Positions 1-8,073 of a stretch of 64,000 bases of DNA are shown here, piece by piece. The position numbers were made by a program, and so were the translations under genes. Position 1 is the stretch's first letter. Each line of letters begins with the position of its first letter. The notes beneath the pieces are model-generated. The model worked only from the letters and a program-made list of their open reading frames with translations. It searched no databases and was not told the DNA's origin. Source of the DNA: Prevotella herbatica (lineage in GTDB: Bacteria > Bacteroidota > Bacteroidia > Bacteroidales > Bacteroidaceae); NCBI RefSeq assembly GCF_017347605.1, contig NZ_AP024484.1, positions 1,889,501 through 1,953,500 of the forward strand, written 5' to 3'.

Positions 1-960
1 ATAACAACCAATCCATATATTTTGGCTCTTGTCTTCATAAATGGCATTCACCCATGACGTGCTAAGGTCGAACTTACTGCTGTTATTGTTTTCAAATGCT
101 TTAAATGTTCTACTTCCTGCAGGAGCCATTAGTACTCCACATTCTGATGTTCCAATATAAAGATTGCCGTTTTTATCGAATTTTGAACAGTTTATAGTGA
201 TGTTTCCCTTATAAGGTCCGAAATTATATCCAGCATCTGTTATCTTGCCAGTTGTGTAGTCATAGTTTACAATTCCAAACATGCATACAATCATCATAGA
301 GTTCTTCCAGTCTTGGTAGAAATTTACAGGAGCCCCACATGGTGAATCAAAATTAGTGACTTTTATTTTTCCTTTATATTTACTGAAACGTGTAAATCGA
401 CTTAAATGACTTCCTTGCCAAATATATCCGTGGCTGTCTTCAAATATGTGTGTGTAGAACATATTAGAATCTCTTGTGGAATATTGCTTCTCATATTTTA
501 TCTTGTCAGTACCTCTTTTAATAGAGTATAGTCCGAATCCTGCAGTACCCATAAGAATGTCACCGTTTCTACTTTCTATCATGTCGTAAATTCTCGGTTT
601 CCTTCCATCTGGGAAATGGTACTGTATAAAGTTATCGTTAGTAGAATTATAGCGCATAAGCCCCTTTGCACATCCAATCCACAACCTTCCTTTTTTGTCT
701 ACGAGGAAAGATGATATAATGTTATCTGCTATTGATGTGGTATCTTTGCTGTTATGCAGATAATTAGTGAATTTGTAACCGTCAAACTTGCTTAGTCCAT
801 ATTCGGTACCAATCCACATAAAACCGTATTTGTCTTGGGTCACACAGTTTATGAGACTACTTGACAATTTTTCTGATGTATAGAGTCTGCTGCTATCTGC
901 CATAACGATTATCGTTATCAACAGACCAAAGAATGTAATAATGTAGTGTATGCGTTTCAT
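1..960 (-). CDS. Hybrid two-component system regulator, N-terminal part (cut by window edge)
   Basis: The reading frame starts with ATG at 960 and runs off the left edge after 320 codons, so only the periplasmic sensor part is visible. A hydrophobic signal segment (residues about 4-20) is followed by beta-propeller repeats of the Reg_prop type, recognisable by motifs such as YGFMWIGTEYGLSKFDG, GRLWIGCAKGLMRYN and GYIWQGS. In Bacteroidetes such proteins are inner-membrane sensors that bind oligosaccharides outside the membrane and carry kinase, receiver and AraC domains further on; those domains lie outside the window. It diverges from the xylan operon starting at 1140. This matches the place of xynR in Prevotella xylan clusters, so it is probably the local xylan sensor. 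That role is inferred from position. Confidence 0.85.
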   Translation of the reverse strand, partial: MKRIHYIITFFGLLITIIVMADSSRLYTSEKLSSSLINCVTQDKYGFMWIGTEYGLSKFDGYKFTNYLHNSKDTTSIADNIISSFLVDKKGRLWIGCAKGLMRYNSTNDNFIQYHFPDGRKPRIYDMIESRNGDILMGTAGFGLYSIKRGTDKIKYEKQYSTRDSNMFYTHIFEDSHGYIWQGSHLSRFTRFSKYKGKIKVTNFDSPCGAPVNFYQDWKNSMMIVCMFGIVNYDYTTGKITDAGYNFGPYKGNITINCSKFDKNGNLYIGTSECGVLMAPAGSRTFKAFENNNSSKFDLSTSWVNAIYEDKSQNIWIGCY

Positions 961-984
961 GTAGTTATTTGTTGGTGTATGTTG

Positions 985-1014
985 CAAATTTAGTGAAAAC
1001 CAGTTAAAATCAAA
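985..1014 (-). promoter_or_regulatory. Promoter of the hybrid two-component regulator
   Basis: Read on the minus strand, TTTG (1011-1014) and TAAATTTG (985-992) are separated by 18 bp. This fits the Bacteroidetes -33/-7 pattern TTTG and TAnnTTTG. The predicted start near 979 leaves a leader of about 20 nt before the ATG at 960. Confidence 0.55.
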
Positions 1015-1088
1015 AATGTTTCATTCTTAAAATGTGTTTATATGGGAAAAATGATACAAATCAAAATGTTCTCGTTACATTAAACTAC

Positions 1089-1117
1089 TTTGTTTTTTAA
1101 TGTATTTATTAATTTTG
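1089..1117 (+). promoter_or_regulatory. Promoter of the xylan operon
   Basis: TTTG at 1089-1092 and TAATTTTG at 1110-1117 are 17 bp apart, a Bacteroidetes-type promoter. The predicted start near 1123 gives a leader of about 17 nt before the ATG at 1140. The region 961-1139 between the divergent regulator and the operon must also hold the regulator binding site, but I see no clear operator repeat. Confidence 0.55.
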
Positions 1118-1139
1118 CAAAAATAAAAGTTATAATGGC

Positions 1140-2327
1140 ATGAAAAAAATATTTGGTTTATTGTTGTTGATGTTTTCTCTTGTGAATATTCAGCAATCTA
1201 ATGCACAAGAAAATAAATGGACAGGCTCTTGGGCAACAGCGCCTGAGTTTACAGGAAAGGGTGATATGCCTGCAAACAGTCTTTCGGGGTGTTCTGTCCG
1301 AAATATTATACACATATCTTTTGCAGGTTCGCCAATAAGACTAAAACTGTCTAATGAGTTCAGTTCACAACCTGTTGAGATAAATTCTGTATTTATAGCT
1401 AATGCTCTTGGCGATAGTTGGCAAACTGATGTTAAAACGTCTCGTTGCTTAAACTTCTCTGGAAAGAAGAAAGTTACTATTCCTGCAGGAAAAACAGTCT
1501 GGTCTGATCCTATAAAATATAATCTAAAATCAGGACAGCGTTTAGCTATAACTGTATGTTATGGTGCCCAAACACCAGAAAATGCTACGTCGCATCGCGG
1601 TTCACGTACAACATCTTATATTATAAAAGGAATGGCTAATGCAAAGTCTGATTTCGATAATTCTGAAAAAGTAGAACATTGGTATAATATTTCTGCAATA
1701 GATGTCATGGCTGATAATGTTCCTGTTGTCGCTGTTTTGGGCAATTCAATTACTGATGGTCGTGGGACAACAACAAACAAGCAGAACAGATGGACGGATT
1801 TTATGTCGAATTCCTTGAATGCCGAAAATCCTTATGGAGTTCTTAATCTTGGCATCGGGGGTAACTGCGTACTGCGTGGTGGCATAAGCCAGCCTGCATT
1901 GCAGAGATTCGACAGGGATATACTTTCTCAGAATGGTGTCACTAAACTTATAATCTTTGAGGGAACTAATGATATCGGATGCAGTAACGGAAATAGTGAA
2001 CAAATTGCGGTAGAACTTATTGAGGCTTATAAGACACTCGCAGCAAAAGCAAAGGCGAAAGGTATAAAAGTATATGGTGGAACGATAACACCGTTCAAGG
2101 GAAATGGATGGTATAGCCTTTTTCACGAAGCGGCTAGACAGACGGTTAATGAATGGATAAGAAAGAGTAAAGACTTCGATGGAATCGTTGATTTTGATCA
2201 ATTGGTGCGTGATCCATCAGACGTTCACAAGCTGCGCTCAGAATATTCTTCAGACTGGTTGCATCTTAATCCTTCAGGGTATGAGGTCATGGGGCGTTAT
2301 GCTGCTGAAATAATAAAAGGAAAATAA
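1140..2327 (+). CDS. Secreted SGNH/GDSL-family esterase, probably acetylxylan esterase
   Basis: A 395-aa protein with an N-terminal signal peptide (residues 1-22, ending SNAQ). The SGNH hydrolase blocks are present: the nucleophile block AVLGNSITDG (Ser about 203), the GIGGN block, the GTNDIG block, and the C-terminal DWLHLNPSGY block with Asp about 372 and His about 375. An N-terminal beta-rich region of about 190 residues precedes the catalytic domain, as in the long bacterial GDSL esterases. It is the first gene of an operon with a symporter, a GH10 xylanase and a GH43 enzyme. Removal of acetyl groups from xylan or xylo-oligosaccharides is therefore the likely role, as proposed for xynE in Prevotella bryantii. 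Substrate is inferred from context. A two-codon ORF (ATGGCATGA from 1135) overlaps the start. Confidence 0.8.
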   Translation: MKKIFGLLLLMFSLVNIQQSNAQENKWTGSWATAPEFTGKGDMPANSLSGCSVRNIIHISFAGSPIRLKLSNEFSSQPVEINSVFIANALGDSWQTDVKTSRCLNFSGKKKVTIPAGKTVWSDPIKYNLKSGQRLAITVCYGAQTPENATSHRGSRTTSYIIKGMANAKSDFDNSEKVEHWYNISAIDVMADNVPVVAVLGNSITDGRGTTTNKQNRWTDFMSNSLNAENPYGVLNLGIGGNCVLRGGISQPALQRFDRDILSQNGVTKLIIFEGTNDIGCSNGNSEQIAVELIEAYKTLAAKAKAKGIKVYGGTITPFKGNGWYSLFHEAARQTVNEWIRKSKDFDGIVDFDQLVRDPSDVHKLRSEYSSDWLHLNPSGYEVMGRYAAEIIKGK

Positions 2328-2339
2328 ATAATATAATAA

Positions 2340-3755
2340 ATGGATACAAATTTGACAAAACAGGAATCTAAAGGATTCTATAAATTAAGCTGGTTGCAGC
2401 GTATAGGCTTTGGTTCCGGAGATTTGGCTCAGAATCTTATATACCAGACTATTGGTATGTATTTATTGCTGTTCTATACTAATGTGTTTGGACTAGATCC
2501 TGCAACTGTAGCGGTAATGTTCTTGATTGTAAGACTTGTTGATGTTCTGTGGGACCCTTTAGTTGGAACATTTGTAGATAAGCATAGTCCTAAATTGGGC
2601 AAATATCGTTCTTATCTTGTATTGGGAGGAATACCACTCTCTGGTTTTGCCATATTATGTTTCTGGAATGGATTTTCTGGTTCATTGATGTATGCTTATA
2701 TCACTTATGTAGGTATGTCAATGTGCTATACGTTGGTTAATGTACCTTATGGTGCTCTTAATGCGAGTCTAACCCGTGATACAGATGAGATTACAATACT
2801 TACTTCTGTCAGAATGTTTATGGCAAATCTCGGTGGGCTTGCCGTGTCTCTTGGCATTCCAATCATTGTGGCCTTTCTTTCTCCTGATGGTCTTACTAAT
2901 ACAAAGAAAGATGGTGGTGCATGGTTTATTACCATGGCTATTTATGCATTGATTGGTATGGTGCTCCTTGTTTTTTGTTTTACTCAGTCACATGAACGTG
3001 TCGTTATGGACAAAAAGGAAACAGCGAGTGTAAAGGTTAGTGATCTCTGGGTTGAGTTTGTGCGTAATCGTCCTTTACGAATATTGGCTTTTTTCTATAT
3101 CACTGCTTTTGCCATGATGGCGATTGGCAACTCTGCAGGAAGTTATTATATGATATATAATGTACAGGGTACACCTACTGAAATGGCTATATTTATGGGA
3201 TTGGGCTCTGCTCCAGCATTTATATTTATGCCATTGGTTCCTGCCATAAAGCGAGCTATCGGAAAAAGACAGATGTTTTATGTCTTTTTAGGTATCGCAA
3301 TTTTCGGAATGGGATTGTTGTATGTGGTTTCTGTTATTCCAGCATTGCGCAGTCAAATATGGATCGTATATGTTGCTCAGTTTATCAAGTCTACCGGTGT
3401 CATCGTTGCCACAGGCTATATGTGGGCTTTGGTTCCAGAGGTTATTTCTTATGGAGAGTATACAACAGGTCGCCGTATAAGTGGAATTGTTAATGCACTT
3501 ACTGGTATATTTTATAAAGCAGGTATGGCGCTTGGTGGAGTAGTTCCTGGACTTATTTTGAGCTTTGTTGGTTTTGATAAGTCAAATGCAGTCAGTCAGA
3601 GTGCTTTTGCACAGCATGGAATATTGTGGCTTGTATGCATTATACCTGCTATCCTTTTGTTGTTAGCAATCTTTATAATCTCGAAATACGAACTTACAGA
3701 TGAGGTTATAGACAATATAAATATGGAAATTGAAAAACGTAATAACAAAGACTAG
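2340..3755 (+). CDS. GPH-family cation symporter for xylo-oligosaccharides
   Basis: A 471-aa polytopic membrane protein with about 12 hydrophobic segments and no signal peptide. The N-terminal region (GFGSGDLAQNLIYQ, then DVLWDPLVGTFVDKHSPKLG with the loop 2-3 motif, then RSYLVLGG) is characteristic of the glycoside-pentoside-hexuronide:cation symporters of the major facilitator superfamily. It would bring xylose or short xylo-oligosaccharides across the inner membrane using Na+ or H+. It starts 12 bp after the esterase and is followed 5 bp later by the GH10 xylanase, so the genes are surely co-transcribed. It corresponds to the transporter (xynD) of the Prevotella bryantii xylan cluster. Family assignment is firm; substrate is inferred from neighbours. 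Confidence 0.88.
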   Translation: MDTNLTKQESKGFYKLSWLQRIGFGSGDLAQNLIYQTIGMYLLLFYTNVFGLDPATVAVMFLIVRLVDVLWDPLVGTFVDKHSPKLGKYRSYLVLGGIPLSGFAILCFWNGFSGSLMYAYITYVGMSMCYTLVNVPYGALNASLTRDTDEITILTSVRMFMANLGGLAVSLGIPIIVAFLSPDGLTNTKKDGGAWFITMAIYALIGMVLLVFCFTQSHERVVMDKKETASVKVSDLWVEFVRNRPLRILAFFYITAFAMMAIGNSAGSYYMIYNVQGTPTEMAIFMGLGSAPAFIFMPLVPAIKRAIGKRQMFYVFLGIAIFGMGLLYVVSVIPALRSQIWIVYVAQFIKSTGVIVATGYMWALVPEVISYGEYTTGRRISGIVNALTGIFYKAGMALGGVVPGLILSFVGFDKSNAVSQSAFAQHGILWLVCIIPAILLLLAIFIISKYELTDEVIDNINMEIEKRNNKD

Positions 3756-3760
3756 ACATC

Positions 3761-4858
3761 ATGAACAAAATTATTCTGGGAGTAGCATTCTTTGCCTTGA
3801 CTGTTAACGTTTCGGCACAGACAATGAAAGAGACAATAGGAAAACATTTCCTTATTGGTGCTGCTGTGAGCACAAGAAATATCTATAGTCAGGACCCAAA
3901 GGTAAAGAGTGCTATAGTTGATAACTTTAACGCTATAGTTGCAGAGAATTGCATGAAAGGTGAGGCTATTCATCCTGAAGAGAACCGTTATTCATGGGGT
4001 GATGCTGATGCTACGGTGAAGTTCGCTGAAGATAATAATATGGTCGTTACTGGTCATTGCCTTGTTTGGCATTCTCAAGCCCCTAGGTGGATGTTTAAGG
4101 ATAACGATGGTAAAACAGTAACTCGTGAAGTATTGATAGATAGACTCTATCATCATATTACAAATGTTGTGAGCCGCTATAAGGGGCGCATAAAAGGGTG
4201 GGATGTTGTAAACGAGGCTTTTGAGGATGACGGTAGTTACCGTAAAACTCCATATTATAATATAATAGGTCCGGAGTATTTTGAGTTGGCGTTCAAGTTT
4301 GCGCATGAAGCTGATCCTAATGCTGAGCTTTATTATAATGATTATTCAATGTCTAAGCCTGCTAAGCGTGATGCTGTTTGTAGACTTGTACGTGATTTAA
4401 AGGCAAAAGGTTGTCGCATCGACGCTGTAGGTATGCAGAGCCATAATGGTATTGATTATCCAAATCTAAATGATTATGAAGCTTCTATAGATTCACTTGC
4501 TGCTTGTGGTGTAAAAGTTATGATGACAGAACTTGATATAAACATGCTTCCAAGTCCACAACATTTCGGAGGTGCTGATATAAGTCAGAGATTTAAATAC
4601 GATAAGACTCTTAATCCTTATGTTAATGGACTTACTAAGAGTGCTCAAAAGCTTTTCAACGAGCGTTATCTAGCTTTTTTCAATATTTACGCTAAGCATA
4701 AAGATCAGATAAGTCGTGTTACCCTATGGGGTGTTAGCGATGCTGATAGCTGGCTTAATGGTTGGCCTGTTCCTGGACGTACAAACTATAGCCTACTTAT
4801 AGACAGGAAATATAAAGTGAAGCCTGTAGTAAAAGATATAATAAAACTTTTTAAATAA
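3761..4858 (+). CDS. Endo-1,4-beta-xylanase, GH10
   Basis: A 365-aa single-domain GH10 enzyme with a signal peptide (residues 1-20, NVSAQ). The acid/base glutamate lies in GWDVVNEAFEDDG (Glu 152) and the nucleophile in VMMTELDIN (Glu 257). Substrate-binding motifs GHCLVWHSQ and the late WGVSDADSWL are also intact. It cleaves internal beta-1,4 bonds of xylan, probably in the periplasm or at the outer membrane because no carbohydrate-binding module or lipobox is seen. The stop codon overlaps the start of the next gene by one base (TAATG), so the xylanase and the GH43 enzyme are translationally coupled. It is the equivalent of the GH10 xylanase beside the transporter in Prevotella xylan clusters. 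Confidence 0.95.
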   Translation: MNKIILGVAFFALTVNVSAQTMKETIGKHFLIGAAVSTRNIYSQDPKVKSAIVDNFNAIVAENCMKGEAIHPEENRYSWGDADATVKFAEDNNMVVTGHCLVWHSQAPRWMFKDNDGKTVTREVLIDRLYHHITNVVSRYKGRIKGWDVVNEAFEDDGSYRKTPYYNIIGPEYFELAFKFAHEADPNAELYYNDYSMSKPAKRDAVCRLVRDLKAKGCRIDAVGMQSHNGIDYPNLNDYEASIDSLAACGVKVMMTELDINMLPSPQHFGGADISQRFKYDKTLNPYVNGLTKSAQKLFNERYLAFFNIYAKHKDQISRVTLWGVSDADSWLNGWPVPGRTNYSLLIDRKYKVKPVVKDIIKLFK

Positions 4859-5823
4859 TGAAATCAAGATATTTATTTCCAAAGGATTATATGGCAGATC
4901 CTTCTGCCAATGTTTTCAACGGTCGCCTATATATCTACCCGTCTCATGACTGGGATAGTGGTGAGTGTTTTGATGATGACGGCGGACATTTCCAAATGCA
5001 AGACTATCATGTTCTGTCACTTGGTGATGATCCTATGACAGCACCTGTTACAGATCATGGTGTTATACTTGATGTGAAAGACGTGCCTTGGGCTGAAAAG
5101 CAGATGTGGGATAATGATGTTGTAGAGAAGAATGGTAAGTATTATCTTATATTCTCCGCTAAGGACTATAACGGAGTCTTTCATTTAGGTGTTGCTGTTT
5201 CAGAAACTCCAGAAGGACCGTTTGTGCCTAAAGCTGATCCTATACGTGGTTCATATAGCATAGACCCTTGCGTGTTCAAGGATGAAGACGGTAGTGTATA
5301 TTGTTATTTTGGTGGTATTTGGGGTGGACAACTTCAATGGTATAAGGATAATAAGGCATTGAAGTGTGAACATCTCCCTGAAGGGAATGAAACTCCATTG
5401 CCAAGCCGTGTTGCAAAGATGACAGATGATGTTTTGCAGTTTAGCGAGGCTTCACGACCAGTCCTTATTGTTGATGAAAATGGCAAGCCACTTACAGCAG
5501 ATAATCCTCATCGTTTCTTTGAGGCTAGTTGGATGCATAAGTATAATGGCAAGTATTATTTTAGTTACAGTACTGGTGATACTCATTATTTATGTTATGC
5601 CGTTGGTGATAATCCTTATGGTCCATTTACCTATAAGGGCGTGATACTTGAGCCTGTTGTTGGTTGGACCACACATCATAGTATAGCTGAGTTCAAGGGA
5701 AAATGGTATCTGTTTCATCACGATTGTGTTCCTAGCAAAGATACAACATGGTTACGAAGCTTGAAAGTTATTCCGCTTAGTTATGATAAAGATGGAAATA
5801 TTATCAAAATGAAAAGTGAATAA
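4858..5823 (+). CDS. GH43 beta-xylosidase / alpha-L-arabinofuranosidase
   Basis: A 321-aa GH43 enzyme with no signal peptide, so it is cytoplasmic. The three catalytic acids of the five-bladed propeller fold can be placed: base Asp 14 (YMADPSANVF), pKa-modulating Asp 136 (SIDPCVF) and acid Glu 222 (FFEASWMHKY). The N-terminus closely resembles the short GH43 enzymes of Prevotella xylan clusters that release xylose or arabinose from imported xylo-oligosaccharides. Its cytoplasmic position fits a job downstream of the symporter. The start at 4858 overlaps the GH10 stop. It is the last gene of the operon; a hairpin terminator follows at 5839. The choice between xylosidase and arabinofuranosidase cannot be made from sequence alone. 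Confidence 0.9.
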   Translation: MKSRYLFPKDYMADPSANVFNGRLYIYPSHDWDSGECFDDDGGHFQMQDYHVLSLGDDPMTAPVTDHGVILDVKDVPWAEKQMWDNDVVEKNGKYYLIFSAKDYNGVFHLGVAVSETPEGPFVPKADPIRGSYSIDPCVFKDEDGSVYCYFGGIWGGQLQWYKDNKALKCEHLPEGNETPLPSRVAKMTDDVLQFSEASRPVLIVDENGKPLTADNPHRFFEASWMHKYNGKYYFSYSTGDTHYLCYAVGDNPYGPFTYKGVILEPVVGWTTHHSIAEFKGKWYLFHHDCVPSKDTTWLRSLKVIPLSYDKDGNIIKMKSE

Positions 5824-5838
5824 TCAAAATAATTTAAA

Positions 5839-5867
5839 AATCGGCAATATTCTTGTCGATTTTTTTT
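5839..5867 (+). terminator. Rho-independent terminator of the xylan operon
   Basis: AATCGGCAA (5839-5847) pairs with TTGTCGATT (5853-5861) with one G-T wobble and a 5-nt loop, followed by a T run to 5867. The T run directly adjoins the -7 box of the next operon. Confidence 0.75.
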
Positions 5868-5874
5868 ATATTTG
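5867..5874 (+). promoter_or_regulatory. -7 element of the DUF5687/ABC operon
   Basis: TATATTTG matches TAnnTTTG. The start would lie near 5880, giving a leader of about 49 nt before the ATG at 5929. The upstream terminator T run fills the spacer, and no clear -33 TTTG is seen. Confidence 0.45.
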
Positions 5875-5928
5875 CAATCAATTATTATTTGTGACAAAAC
5901 GAATAGTCACTAAAAAGATGCACATTTT

Positions 5929-7320
5929 ATGTTGAAAACACTTTTAAATCTTTGGTGGATACAAAAAAGAAGAACCTTCGACTGGAAGAGAATGGGGTGG
6001 TTCTTGTATATCCTGTTAATCATTATTTCTGGTATTATCGGGGCTTACATACAAATACGTAAGGACGGTAATTTTAATATCCACAATGATATAACTCAGA
6101 AAATTGCAATTCCGTTGGTCATGACTTTTTCTGTGATGGGCATTCTAATGAAGTTGCTAATGAAGCAGGAAGCTGCTGGAATGGATGATTACCTGAAGTC
6201 ACGTCCCGTTTTGGAAAGTTCTTGGAATAAGTTCCTTATCATTATGAACCTTGCTGACTATTGGAATTGGGTAAATCCTGTGCTGCTTTTCGGTATTTCG
6301 TGTTTCATTATGCCAATAGGATATGCATTTCTTACCTTTTTGCTTGCTTTCTGTGTCAGTATAACAGATGGACTCATGCTTACATGTCTGCGTAAAGCTC
6401 AGGGATGGGAGTATAAATTGCCTCTGTTCATAGGACTTCTTGTATATTATATTGTCGCTTCAGTCTTTTATGCTGTGTCTGTTGGACTCAATATTGATAT
6501 AGCCGCAATTTTCGGCATGATTATTATAACGCTGCTCTTCTTATTCGTCCTGTATAAGTATATGTGTAGCATAAAACACTATAATGAGCAGAAAACTCAT
6601 ACTTCGAAAGTGCGTAGTCTAGGTGATATATCGCTATTCAGTATGGAATATATAAGTGTGTTTCGTTCAAAGCGTCTTCGTCAGGCGATGATATTTATTC
6701 CTATAGTATTCTTATTTCAGGTATATACTCAGGCACTGTCACTTCACAGCCATGAAGGTATTGGTGTTGGTGGATTATCTATAATTGTGATGTTCGCTAT
6801 GGCATTCCCATCAATGTTGCTTGGACAGTGGGTATTTGGTGTTGAGGGTAATTTCTTCCATGGTATCATGACAAAGCCTATGTCTATTTATGAGATGTTA
6901 TGTACAAAGTATTATTTTCTTATGCTTATCAATCTTGTGATGATTATACCTTATATTCCAGGCCTTTTCTTGGGTTATTGGGGAATAGACCTTCTCGTAG
7001 CAACGTTTTTCTTCTGTGCTATCGTTAACATTATCATGATGCCAACGTGTCTTTTCTCAAAACGTATAGATCTGTTTTCTTCGGCGTTCTTCAACTATCA
7101 GGGTGCTAATATGGCAATAAATCTCTATGGTTTTGTAATATTGATACCTATGGGCATTTATGGCGCGCTTATGCTTTGTATTGATAATACTTATATAGCT
7201 GAGTCTATCGTGGCCTCACTTGGAATAATAGCTCTGCTTTTGCATAGAATAGTTCTCAAGTCGCTAGCCAATCGCTTCATGAGTATAAGATATAAGAGAA
7301 TGGAGACATTCTGCAAATAA
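5929..7320 (+). CDS. DUF5687 family membrane protein, probable ABC transporter permease
   Basis: A 463-aa polytopic protein with about 12 hydrophobic segments and a short cytoplasmic N-terminus (LWWIQKRRTFDWKRMG). It looks like the DUF5687 family of Bacteroidetes, which occurs next to ABC ATPase genes and acts as the membrane partner. The ATPase gene starts 26 bp downstream on the same strand, supporting a two-gene transport system. There is no periplasmic binding protein, so export is more likely than import. The substrate is unknown. The conserved mid-protein stretch with SMEYISVFRSKRLRQAM probably forms the coupling region; that is an inference. Confidence 0.75.
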   Translation: MLKTLLNLWWIQKRRTFDWKRMGWFLYILLIIISGIIGAYIQIRKDGNFNIHNDITQKIAIPLVMTFSVMGILMKLLMKQEAAGMDDYLKSRPVLESSWNKFLIIMNLADYWNWVNPVLLFGISCFIMPIGYAFLTFLLAFCVSITDGLMLTCLRKAQGWEYKLPLFIGLLVYYIVASVFYAVSVGLNIDIAAIFGMIIITLLFLFVLYKYMCSIKHYNEQKTHTSKVRSLGDISLFSMEYISVFRSKRLRQAMIFIPIVFLFQVYTQALSLHSHEGIGVGGLSIIVMFAMAFPSMLLGQWVFGVEGNFFHGIMTKPMSIYEMLCTKYYFLMLINLVMIIPYIPGLFLGYWGIDLLVATFFFCAIVNIIMMPTCLFSKRIDLFSSAFFNYQGANMAINLYGFVILIPMGIYGALMLCIDNTYIAESIVASLGIIALLLHRIVLKSLANRFMSIRYKRMETFCK

Positions 7321-7346
7321 CGAATATAATTTAAATCAAAACGAAT

Positions 7347-8048
7347 ATGGAAATAAAGATCGAAAATCTTATAAAGATATATGGTGATAAGACAGTAGTG
7401 GATATACCTCAACTTTCTCTTGGTTCAGGTGAACTAATTGGATTGGTGGGAAATAATGGTGCAGGAAAAACTACTTTGATGCGCCTTATTCTGGATCTTA
7501 TCAAGGCAGACGAAGGCTGTGTTTATAGTAATGGTTTGAAGGTTAATGAAACAGAGGAGTGGAAACAATATACAGGTTCGTTTATTGACGGGCGTTTTTT
7601 GATAGATTTCTATACCCCAGAGGAATATTTCACATTCATAGGAAAAGTTTACAATATTCCTACTGAAACAATTAATCAACGACTTGAAAATTATTCATCA
7701 CTGATGCATGATGAAATCTTAGGCACAAAGAAGTATATTCGTGATTTTTCAGAGGGTAATCGTCAGAAGATAGGTATTATTGGTGCCATGATCATTAATC
7801 CCGAGGTGCTTCTTCTTGACGAACCATTTAATTATCTAGACCCTTCTTCACAGATAAATATTGCAAAGATGATACAGACTGCATGTCATCAATTTGGCAT
7901 GACCGTTATATTGTCTAGTCACAATCTTAATTTCGTGTCTGATATATCAACAAGAATATTGTTGCTGGAAAAAGGACAAGTAATTAAGGATTTGAAGAAT
8001 GAAGAGGGTAGTGCAATGAAAGAATTAGAAGAGTATTTCGGAGCATAA
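7347..8048 (+). CDS. ABC transporter ATP-binding protein
   Basis: A 233-aa single-domain ATPase. Walker A is GLVGNNGAGKTTLMRL (from residue about 32), the signature motif is a divergent FSEGNRQK, Walker B is VLLLDEPFNYLDP, and the switch histidine is in ILSSHNLNF. The divergent signature (SEGNR in place of SGGQ) is common in the CcmA/NatA-like exporters. It is the partner of the DUF5687 permease upstream. A hairpin spans its stop codon (8035-8061) and lies against the convergent GH3 gene. Function is energising an export process of unknown substrate. Confidence 0.88.
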   Translation: MEIKIENLIKIYGDKTVVDIPQLSLGSGELIGLVGNNGAGKTTLMRLILDLIKADEGCVYSNGLKVNETEEWKQYTGSFIDGRFLIDFYTPEEYFTFIGKVYNIPTETINQRLENYSSLMHDEILGTKKYIRDFSEGNRQKIGIIGAMIINPEVLLLDEPFNYLDPSSQINIAKMIQTACHQFGMTVILSSHNLNFVSDISTRILLLEKGQVIKDLKNEEGSAMKELEEYFGA

Positions 8049-8061
8049 TGTGCCCCGAAAT
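8035..8061. terminator. Bidirectional hairpin across the stop codon of the ABC gene
   Basis: ATTTCGGAGC (8035-8044) and GCCCCGAAAT (8052-8061) form a 10-bp stem with one mismatch and a 7-nt loop. The TAA of the ATPase gene lies in the loop region, and the GH3 gene ends 13 bp away on the other strand. There is no long T run, so its efficiency is uncertain. Confidence 0.45.
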
Positions 8062-8073
8062 ACCTTTCCAAAT

